A stretch of 10,630 nt of DNA from Heteroscillospira sp050252415. Its GTDB lineage: Bacteria; Bacillota; Clostridia; Oscillospirales; Oscillospiraceae. The DNA is taken from positions 1 through 10,630 of the forward strand of contig JBFWKZ010000082.1 in the NCBI GenBank assembly GCA_050252415.1. Reading direction: 5' to 3'. Below, piece by piece: positions 1 to 5,967 of the stretch. The notes beneath the pieces were generated by a model. The model made no database searches. It was not told the DNA's origin and worked only from the letters and a program-made list of their open reading frames with translations. Made by a program: the position numbers and the translations under genes. Within the stretch, counting starts at the first letter, position 1. Every line of letters begins with the position of its first letter.

Positions 1-57
1 AGCCTGAGAAGTATTTTCGGGCACGTACACGCCGCACCCAAAAATGCTTTAATTTTA

Positions 58-79
58 TTTTCGCCGTGCGCGGCGAAAA
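58..79. repeat. Perfect 9-bp inverted repeat downstream of the DUF5693 gene
   Basis: The arms TTTTCGCCG and CGGCGAAAA flank a four-base loop (TGCG). The repeat lies about 30 bases past the stop of the minus-strand DUF5693 gene, so it could help end that transcript. Read on the minus strand it is followed by an A-rich rather than a T-rich tract, so it is not a textbook intrinsic terminator. The 57 bases between it and the window edge hold no gene that I can support. Confidence 0.4.
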
Positions 80-105
80 CTCTGCGAGGCTTTTTTGACA
101 GTCTT

Positions 106-127
106 AGCCGTTACTTTTGTGACGGCT
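106..127. repeat. Stem-loop overlapping the DUF5693 stop codon
   Basis: AGCCGTTAC (106-114) and GTGACGGCT (119-127) pair over nine positions, with one wobble, around a TTTT loop. The stop codon of the DUF5693 gene (111-113) lies inside one arm. On the minus strand there is no T-run right after it, so a role in 3'-end protection or weak termination is only a guess. Confidence 0.35.
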
Positions 128-1637
128 GTTTTCTTGGCGCAAATATTAAAATAACGATCGTGCCGATAACGGCTCCTGCCAAAAGGCCGATGCCGACGCG
201 GGAGAGCGAGAGCCACAGGGGAGAGCGAGAGTGACAGAAGGTATTCACAACCGAGGCAAGCCCCACCGAGGAGAATATCGCAAAGGGCAGTGCATAGCGC
301 CGGCTTCCCCGAACGATCAGCACGACGGCTGCGGCGAGAGAGGGCCACGCGACAAGAAATTCCTTTGTTCTGGGACGGACGATAAGGATATGCTCAAGGA
401 AATCACGGAAGCGCTGCTCAAGCGTACTGGCGGAGAGAAAGCCGTCTCCGGTGCGGAGAATGTACAGGACGGCGGCAAGCAGCATGACGAGAAGGGCGGC
501 AGCGGCGATACGCCAACTGTTTCGATATTCACCCAGGACTTCGTGGCCGGTTTTGCCACGGTAAAGCTTTTTGGTACAAATAAACACGGCATAAATGAGC
601 GGCAGAAGCTGGCTTAGCTTAACACCGCGGAAATTATTTACGGCCAAAAGATAGGCGCGGGAGCTTTGCATGGCGGCAATGGCGTTGGCCCCAATGAGCG
701 CAACGGCAAAACCGGCCGCGAGTATGATGCAATAGGTCAGTAAGGTCAGGCCGGATGTCCCCGGATGTACCCGGGCGAGCAGCTCGGCGATGAGCCATAT
801 GCCGAGGCAGGGGTAGATGACCGCTGCGGCAAGCGGCATCAGCCAAGGGCAGACGTTCCAGAGAAAGCTGCCCGCCAAGAATCCTGTGACGAGCAGGATC
901 AGCTTAAAGCTGCGGCGCAGCCGAATGGCGGAGCCGAGGATGAGGATGCCTGCCGATACCGTGCCGGCGATGACGCCGAGAATGAGCCAAAGATTCGGGG
1001 TATAACCCGCAAGCACCGAGAACTGACCCAGGTGCAATCCGTGCGGCTGTATTCGTGTGCCGACGCCCTGGATCACAGAGATGTAATCTTCCGGATGCGA
1101 GATCATTTTGCCGGTTGAGGCATCGGTGAATGGGCACAGCCAGATAACGCGTATATTCCGATCGGTAACGGTGCGATAGGTGAGATTTTCAATTTCCTCG
1201 GGACCTGAGTAGCCGAGCACATTGTACCGTGCGGCATACTCCGGAATGAGCTTAAAAACGCGGACGACATGGGCGTCCTCGGAATATTCAAAGCCGTTTA
1301 TGGGGATATAACTATACTGATTATTGTCCTCCGGCATGCCGACAACGGCGTCCTCGCCGTTATAGCTGTCGCCAATAAAGAGGTTCAGCTCGTCGCAGAC
1401 TTTGCCCGGTGTGAATATGGCTGTCAACCCGGAACTCAGCAGTTTTTCTGCATAGTCGTCATACGAGATGCCCTCTGCCGAGGCGAGGGCGGCGACATCC
1501 TCGTGCGACATGATAAGCGAAACACCCGTGTCGCCGGACTCCATTCCGGCGCGTACGCCGCAGAGTATGAGCGAACAAACGAGCCCGGCAATGAGGACAA
1601 TTACCATTATCCAGTTTTCACGAAGCTGGTTTTTCAT
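111..1637 (-). CDS. DUF5693 family polytopic membrane protein
   Basis: The 508-residue protein has an N-terminal membrane helix (about residues 10-28), an extracytoplasmic domain of some 180 residues (about 30-210), and then about eight hydrophobic segments from residue 214 to the C-terminus. The RPRTKEFL block (421-428) and the NTFCH block (465-469) near the end are, as I recall, typical of DUF5693. The biochemical function of the family is unknown. In other Clostridia I recall it next to csaB (polysaccharide pyruvyltransferase), which suggests a cell-surface role, but csaB is not visible here. The ATG at 1637 is preceded by GGAGG (1643-1647) at 5 bases. The gene has its own promoter and is separated from the upstream pot operon by a terminator, so it is probably not part of polyamine transport. 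The family assignment rests on motif memory, not on a search. Confidence 0.8.
   Translation of the reverse strand: MKNQLRENWIMVIVLIAGLVCSLILCGVRAGMESGDTGVSLIMSHEDVAALASAEGISYDDYAEKLLSSGLTAIFTPGKVCDELNLFIGDSYNGEDAVVGMPEDNNQYSYIPINGFEYSEDAHVVRVFKLIPEYAARYNVLGYSGPEEIENLTYRTVTDRNIRVIWLCPFTDASTGKMISHPEDYISVIQGVGTRIQPHGLHLGQFSVLAGYTPNLWLILGVIAGTVSAGILILGSAIRLRRSFKLILLVTGFLAGSFLWNVCPWLMPLAAAVIYPCLGIWLIAELLARVHPGTSGLTLLTYCIILAAGFAVALIGANAIAAMQSSRAYLLAVNNFRGVKLSQLLPLIYAVFICTKKLYRGKTGHEVLGEYRNSWRIAAAALLVMLLAAVLYILRTGDGFLSASTLEQRFRDFLEHILIVRPRTKEFLVAWPSLAAAVVLIVRGSRRYALPFAIFSSVGLASVVNTFCHSRSPLWLSLSRVGIGLLAGAVIGTIVILIFAPRKQPSQK
200..237. repeat. Imperfect 19-base tandem duplication inside the DUF5693 gene
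   Basis: Positions 200-218 (GGGAGAGCGAGAGCCACAG) and 219-237 match at 17 of 19 bases and directly abut. They lie in the coding region for residues 467-479, around the SRSPLWLSLSR stretch. The unit is not a multiple of three, so the two copies are read in different frames. Confidence 0.6.
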
Positions 1638-1664
1638 TTTTTCCTCCGGGAATTTAATAGCATA

Positions 1665-1693
1665 AAGATACCACTTTTTGGCGGGTACGTCAA
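1665..1693 (-). promoter_or_regulatory. Sigma-A-type promoter of the DUF5693 gene
   Basis: On the minus strand, TTGACG (1688-1693) and TATCTT (1665-1670) are separated by exactly 17 bases. The predicted transcript starts near 1658, about 20 bases upstream of the ATG, and includes the GGAGG ribosome binding site. The -35 box begins four bases after the stem of the pot operon terminator. Confidence 0.6.
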
Positions 1694-1696
1694 ATT

Positions 1697-1728
1697 AAAA
1701 CGGAGAACACAAATATGTTCTCCGTTTT
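1697..1728 (-). terminator. Intrinsic terminator of the pot operon
   Basis: A perfect 13-bp stem (1697-1709 with 1716-1728; minus-strand arm AAAACGGAGAACA) closes a six-base loop. It starts two bases after the potD stop codon. On the minus strand the second arm ends in TTTT and runs on into AATTT, which gives a U-rich tail. The other strand is also T-rich, so it could block transcription in both directions, but no plus-strand gene approaches it here. Confidence 0.85.
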
Positions 1729-1730
1729 TG

Positions 1731-2918
1731 TTATTTGTTTTTGCCTCTGCCGTGTCTCTTGCCGCGTCTGGTTTTACGCACGAGAAGCAGCGTGATGAGA
1801 AAGGCGAGGATTCCGGCGACTGCGGCAATAACGACGGTGCTGCTATGATTTTCCGAGCTCTGGGTTTTAACCTCCAGCCACAGGCTGTCCATAAGCTGGC
1901 TGGTCTCGGGCTGGAGATTCAAAAAGTTCGTGGCGCGCGCAAGCGTGGTACTGTCAGGATAGGCGATGTCGCTTGCCGCCATGGACTCATCCATATACTG
2001 TTTTGCTTCTGAGATCGGCGTAGAGTAGCCGAGGTAGTCTAAATTCTGGCCGCTGATCTCGGGAGAGCAGAGAAAATTGATATAGGTCTCGGCGGCTTCC
2101 TTGTTTTGACAGCTCGTCGGGATGCACATGGCGTCGATGAAGATGTTGAAGCCCTCTTTTGGGAAATAAAAGCCAAGGTCCGGATTTTCATCCAGCATCC
2201 AGAGGTAGTCCCCAGCGTAATACGGGGCGATATAGGCCTCACCGCGGATCATTTTATCGTAGATCTGGTCCATAACATAGCTCTGCACAAGCGGTTTTTG
2301 CTCTTTCAGCTTCTCGGCGGCAGCCTTTAACTCGTCCTCGTTCTCGGTGTTCATATCATAGCCCAGCAGGGATTCCGCAATGGCAAAGGCGTCGCGCGGG
2401 TTATCAAACATCAGGATCTTACCTGAATATTTTTCGTTCCACAGCAGATCCCAACTGCCGATATCGGCCTCGTCTACGTAATTCTTGTTATAGATAACGC
2501 CGACAGTACCCCAGGTATAGGGGACGCTGTATTGGTTATCGGGGTCGTAAGCCGTGCTTTTATAGGCGCTGTCGATGTACTGATAATTTGGGATCTTGTC
2601 AAAGTCAATCGTCTCAAGCATGCCTTCATCAATGAGACGGGCGATCATATAATCGGAAGGGATGATGACGTCATAGGTTGAGCCGCCGGTTTTAAGTTTG
2701 GTGTAAAGGCTTTCGTTGGTATCATAGGTCATATAGTTTACCTTGATGCCGGTGGCCTCGGTAAATGCCTTGTTGACATCGATATATCCGTCGGTACCGT
2801 CGGATATATATTGGCCCCAGTTATAGACATTGATGGTCACGTCATCGGCGGCGGCCGTGATGGGCAGCGCACCGAGCAGCATGACGGTAATGAGCGCAAG
2901 GGATAATAGTTTCTTCAT
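1731..2918 (-). CDS. potD: Polyamine ABC transporter substrate-binding protein, C-terminally membrane-anchored
   Basis: This protein captures spermidine or putrescine outside the cell and hands it to PotBC. Its 395 residues begin with a signal peptide (1-24, ending TAAA before DD) that has no lipobox cysteine. A type 2 periplasmic-binding fold follows, with NWGQYI (33-38), PSDY (87-90), the YYAGDY stretch (233-238) and the PKEG...FID segment (253-262), all in PotD-like positions. Residues 361-380 form one hydrophobic helix, followed by a basic tail (RKTRRGKRHGRGKNK), which suggests an outside body anchored from the C-terminus. E. coli PotD is free and periplasmic, and many Gram-positive homologues are lipoproteins. 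By alignment from memory, W255 of E. coli becomes F260 while D257 is kept (D262), so the preferred polyamine cannot be named. Last gene of the operon; its ATG overlaps the potC stop as TAATG and is preceded by AAAAGGAG (2928-2935). Confidence 0.92.
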   Translation of the reverse strand: MKKLLSLALITVMLLGALPITAAADDVTINVYNWGQYISDGTDGYIDVNKAFTEATGIKVNYMTYDTNESLYTKLKTGGSTYDVIIPSDYMIARLIDEGMLETIDFDKIPNYQYIDSAYKSTAYDPDNQYSVPYTWGTVGVIYNKNYVDEADIGSWDLLWNEKYSGKILMFDNPRDAFAIAESLLGYDMNTENEDELKAAAEKLKEQKPLVQSYVMDQIYDKMIRGEAYIAPYYAGDYLWMLDENPDLGFYFPKEGFNIFIDAMCIPTSCQNKEAAETYINFLCSPEISGQNLDYLGYSTPISEAKQYMDESMAASDIAYPDSTTLARATNFLNLQPETSQLMDSLWLEVKTQSSENHSSTVVIAAVAGILAFLITLLLVRKTRRGKRHGRGKNK

Positions 2919-3754
2919 TAAATCTCTCTCCTTTTGAAATGATTGAGCGCGCGTTTGGCTGCTTTGCCGCGCTTTTCATCGTGGGCCTGGAGAATATTCA
3001 TCGCGCTCATAACAAGCAGAATGGAGATGAAAAGCAACGTGAACAGAGCATATAATTTCGGGTGGATGGGCTTTTTTGTATAATTGTATATCTCCACCGG
3101 AAGCGTAATGAATTTTGGGCCGTAGACAAAGTAGCTGATGACAAAGTCGTCCAGAGACATGGTAAACGACATAAGCGCGCCGGAAATGATACCCGGCAGG
3201 ATTTCGTGAAGCACCACCTTGAAGAATGCCTGTACCGGCGTACAGCCAAGGTCCAGAGCCGCCTCGGCCAGATGGGGATCCATCTGTGAAAGCTTCGGCA
3301 TCACGGAGAGAATAACATAGGGAAGGTTAAAGGTAATGTGCGCGATGAGCAAAGTTGTAAAACCCAGTACGGCATTGATTTTCATGATCGTTCCAACAAA
3401 AGCAAAGAGCAGGGCGAGCGAGACACCGGTTACGATCTCGGGGTTTGTCAGCGGGATATTTGTCAGGCCCATGGTCATTGAGCGCATACGCTTGCCCATG
3501 GAATGAATTCCAATAGCCGCCATCGTGCCGAGAACGGTTGCCAAAATTGCGCTCAGGACGGAGAGAATAAGCGAGTTTGCGAGCAGCGGCAGGAGCACAC
3601 TGTCGCGAAAGAGCTCGGTGTAGTTGCCGAGGGTAAAACTTTTGAAAACGGCGACGTCCGAACCGGTATTAAATGATGCCACCGCGAGAACGATCATGGG
3701 AATATACAGGAAGATCATGATCACAATCGTGAAAATTCGGTTAAACTGTTTCAT
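2918..3754 (-). CDS. potC: Polyamine ABC transporter permease (PotC)
   Basis: One of the two integral membrane subunits that form the polyamine channel. The 278-residue protein has about six membrane helices (about 8-28, 58-80, 104-122, 131-151, 190-210 and 237-256). The EAA loop (164-189, starting EAALDLGC and ending LPGI) contacts the ATPase PotA. A short basic C-terminal tail (from about residue 260) fits a cytoplasmic end. The length matches the family. The ATG overlaps the potB stop codon as ATGA, and GGAGGTG (3765-3771) lies 10 bases upstream. Assignment as PotC rather than PotB rests on gene order and sequence style. Confidence 0.92.
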   Translation of the reverse strand: MKQFNRIFTIVIMIFLYIPMIVLAVASFNTGSDVAVFKSFTLGNYTELFRDSVLLPLLANSLILSVLSAILATVLGTMAAIGIHSMGKRMRSMTMGLTNIPLTNPEIVTGVSLALLFAFVGTIMKINAVLGFTTLLIAHITFNLPYVILSVMPKLSQMDPHLAEAALDLGCTPVQAFFKVVLHEILPGIISGALMSFTMSLDDFVISYFVYGPKFITLPVEIYNYTKKPIHPKLYALFTLLFISILLVMSAMNILQAHDEKRGKAAKRALNHFKRREI

Positions 3755-4569
3755 ATTGTGATTACACCTCCCTCGTCGTCATCCGCCGAGAAGCGGTTCA
3801 TAATGGTGATACATATGAATACGATGACCATTAGAGCGAGGGACATCGCGGCGCCGAGGTTTGGGTTATACGCGGTTTTAAACTGGCTCTCGATAACGTC
3901 GCCGATGAGCGTCGTACCGCTGCTGCCCAGTTTTTGTGAGATGTAGAAGGTGCTGACCGCGGGGACAAACACCATGGTAAAACCGGAGATGATGCCGGGG
4001 ACCGAGAGCGGCAGGACAACACGGCGAAAAACCTGTCCCTGGCTGCAGCCTAAGTCCTGCGCCGCCTCGATGAGGCTTGCATCGATCTTCATGATGACTG
4101 TATAGAGCGGCATGATCATGTATGGCAAATAGTTATACACCATGCCGAGTATGACTGCGCCGTCGTTCCTGATGAGTGGCAGGGGGGAAATGCCGAACCG
4201 GCCCAGGAATGCGTTGATGATACCCGTATCCTCCAGCATGGCGACCCAAGCGATTGTGCGAAGGAGAAAGCTCATGCACATAGGCAGCATGACAAGCATA
4301 TAGAGAAACCGCTGCTGAAACGGGGAGCGGCCCGCAATAAAATACGCAACAGGGTAGCCCAAAGCAAGGCAGATTACGGCGGATAGCAGGGCAAGCCATA
4401 AGGACTTGGCAAAGATGGGCAGATATGCGCCGAGGCGCATGATGTTGCCGAAAGTAAGCGCCCCTGTACTAAAATCTGTAAACGCGAAGTAGATGACGAC
4501 GCCGAGGGGAATGATGGAAAAAATAAGCATCCATATAATATAAGGCGCAGCGAGGTACCTATTCTTCAT
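3751..4569 (-). CDS. potB: Polyamine ABC transporter permease (PotB)
   Basis: The partner permease of PotC, 272 residues from the chosen start. About six membrane helices are visible (about 8-30, 55-79, 88-110, 137-158, 192-213 and 238-258). The EAA motif (168-193, starting EAAQDLGC and ending SVPGI) contacts PotA. The C-terminus is short and acidic (SADDDEGG). The open frame extends six codons upstream to a TTG at 4587, but those codons are themselves the ribosome binding site: GAGGAGGG ends eight bases before the ATG at 4567-4569. I therefore use the ATG. With this start the gene overlaps the potA stop by 11 bases, which implies translational coupling. Confidence 0.92.
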   Translation of the reverse strand: MKNRYLAAPYIIWMLIFSIIPLGVVIYFAFTDFSTGALTFGNIMRLGAYLPIFAKSLWLALLSAVICLALGYPVAYFIAGRSPFQQRFLYMLVMLPMCMSFLLRTIAWVAMLEDTGIINAFLGRFGISPLPLIRNDGAVILGMVYNYLPYMIMPLYTVIMKIDASLIEAAQDLGCSQGQVFRRVVLPLSVPGIISGFTMVFVPAVSTFYISQKLGSSGTTLIGDVIESQFKTAYNPNLGAAMSLALMVIVFICITIMNRFSADDDEGGVITI

Positions 4570-5716
4570 GACCTTCGCCCTCCTCAAAAGTCTCTTCCTC
4601 CGTATCCGGGGGCTCAGGGTCCGCTATCTCGTCGTACTCTGCGCTGTAAGAGCTGTAATCGCCGAACATCCCGGAGTATTCACTCTTTTTCATGATATGA
4701 ATATCCTCGGGGTTGAGCCGTATCCCGATATAGGTGCCGACCGGCTGGAAGTCCGTTGTCTGGATAAGCCATTTGAAGCCCTTGAAGTCCACGATGATAT
4801 CGTAGTGGACGCCCTTGAAGGTCACGCTGGTGACGGTGCCGCAAAGATGCGCGCTGTCCGGCTCGACGATGTCAATATCCTCGGGGCGGATGACGACGTC
4901 GACAGGTTCATCCTGATCAAAGCCTTCGTCGACACAGGCAAATCTGCGGCCGAAAAATTCCACAAGACGGTCCCTGCGCATGATACCGTCCAATATATTC
5001 GACTCTCCGATAAAGTCTGCGACAAAGGCATTTTTCGGCTCGTTATAGATCGACTCGGGTGTGCCGATCTGCTGGATTCTGCCTTTATCCATAACGACGA
5101 TCGTGTCGGACATCGACAGCGCCTCTTCCTGGTCGTGCGTGACATATATAAATGTGATACCCATAGCCTGCTGGATGCGTTTCAGCTCATTTTGCATATC
5201 TTTGCGCAGCCTGAGGTCAAGAGCGCCCAGAGGTTCGTCCAGAAGCAGCACCTTCGGGCGGTTTACCAATGCGCGGGCGATGGCGACGCGCTGCTGCTGC
5301 CCGCCGGAAAGCGATCCGATCTTGCGGTCTTCAAAACCTCGGAGACTGACGATTTCAAGCATTTCCGTCACGCGCTTATCAATTTCGTCTTCGGACAGCT
5401 TGGCGATACGCAGGCCGAAGGCAATATTGTCATAGACATCCAGATGGGGGAACAGAGCATATTTTTGGAAAACAGTGTTTACCTTCCGCTTATGGGGCGG
5501 AACATCATTAATTCTCACACCGTCAAACAGGACGTCCCCGGAAGTCGGCTGTAAGAATCCGCCGATTATTCTCAGCGTAGTCGTCTTTCCACAGCCGGAG
5601 GGGCCCAGAAGTGTGAGAAATTCCTTATCGTTAAAATAAAGGTTGATCGAATCTAAAACGATCTCATTGTCAAACGCCATCTGACAGTTAACCAGGCGAA
5701 TGAGCTCTTTTGACAT
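4559..5716 (-). CDS. potA: Polyamine ABC transporter ATPase (PotA) with acidic C-terminal tail
   Basis: This cytoplasmic subunit hydrolyses ATP to drive polyamine uptake through PotBC. The 385-residue protein shows Walker A GPSGCGKT (38-45), the Q-loop glutamine at 84, signature LSGGQ (136-140), Walker B LLLDE (157-161), the D-loop ALD (165-167) and the H-loop histidine 194. A TOBE-type regulatory domain covers about 235-345 and contains VIRPEDI (275-281). The last 35 residues or so are very rich in Glu and Asp, including DTEEETFEEGEGHEE at the end; the catalytic and TOBE regions alone would make a normal PotA. It is the first gene of the operon, with GGGGGAGG (5721-5728) just upstream of the ATG. 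No transcription regulator is encoded next to it, unlike some Firmicute pot operons. Confidence 0.95.
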   Translation of the reverse strand: MSKELIRLVNCQMAFDNEIVLDSINLYFNDKEFLTLLGPSGCGKTTTLRIIGGFLQPTSGDVLFDGVRINDVPPHKRKVNTVFQKYALFPHLDVYDNIAFGLRIAKLSEDEIDKRVTEMLEIVSLRGFEDRKIGSLSGGQQQRVAIARALVNRPKVLLLDEPLGALDLRLRKDMQNELKRIQQAMGITFIYVTHDQEEALSMSDTIVVMDKGRIQQIGTPESIYNEPKNAFVADFIGESNILDGIMRRDRLVEFFGRRFACVDEGFDQDEPVDVVIRPEDIDIVEPDSAHLCGTVTSVTFKGVHYDIIVDFKGFKWLIQTTDFQPVGTYIGIRLNPEDIHIMKKSEYSGMFGDYSSYSAEYDEIADPEPPDTEEETFEEGEGHEE

Positions 5717-5804
5717 TTATCCTCCCCCATTTCGATGCTTTTTCAGTTTTTGCTTCATACTAAGGCGCTTTTGATTTTCCAAATAAGGCCTAATATATAG
5801 AAAG

Positions 5805-5848
5805 TTACCTGCTTTTCCTGAGCGGTTTTCCACTGGAAAAACAGGCAA
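5805..5848 (-). promoter_or_regulatory. Stem-loop at the 5' end of the pot mRNA leader
   Basis: On the minus strand TTGCCTGTTTTTCC (5835-5848) can pair with GGAAAAGCAGGTAA (5805-5818) over 14 positions, two of them G-U, around a 16-base loop. The predicted transcription start is near 5846, so the stem would sit at the very start of a roughly 130-base leader. A smaller hairpin (TTTTCC, AGT loop, GGAAAA; 5826-5840) uses the same 5' arm, so the two cannot coexist. Neither is followed by a T-run, so I do not call it an attenuator. I do not recognise it as a known riboswitch class. Confidence 0.45.
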
Positions 5849-5852
5849 ACTA

Positions 5853-5881
5853 AATATATCGGACTTGTGTCGAATTGTCAA
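5853..5881 (-). promoter_or_regulatory. Sigma-A promoter of the potABCD operon
   Basis: On the minus strand a perfect -35 box TTGACA (5876-5881) and the -10 box TATATT (5853-5858) are 17 bases apart. The promoter lies about 130 bases upstream of potA and 87 bases downstream of the rluA stop. It can therefore drive the transporter independently of rluA. The gap 5717-5967 holds only this promoter, the leader and no gene. Confidence 0.75.
5868..5874 (+). promoter_or_regulatory. Possible Spo0A box in the pot promoter spacer
   Basis: TGTCGAA, a match to the classical 0A box (TGTCGAA, core TGNCGAA), lies between the -35 and -10 boxes of the pot promoter. A protein bound there would be expected to repress. 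The same 7-mer also occurs by chance in coding DNA of this window (for example near 8626 and 10138, and inverted near 9395), so this is suggestive only. Confidence 0.25.
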
Positions 5882-5967
5882 TAATCTTGCCGAAAAATGA
5901 TAGGAGATTTTTCCAATCGGTTCAGATGTAAGACATCAATCAAACGGGACCGGATTAGAAAGTGCGG

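Noticed and set aside
1269..2012. A 247-codon plus-strand open frame across the DUF5693 and potD genes
   Set aside because: It runs antisense through two real genes, the pot terminator and a promoter, with no protein-family signal.
4568..5554. A 328-codon plus-strand open frame opposite potA
   Set aside because: It is fully antisense to a gene with every ABC ATPase motif, lacks a ribosome binding site in its own context and shows no recognisable domain.
5890..5925. Possible terminator for the rluA-type gene (GAAAAAT with ATTTTTC, eight-base loop, minus strand)
   Set aside because: The stem is seven A-T-rich pairs with no GC core and no following T-run; too weak to call.
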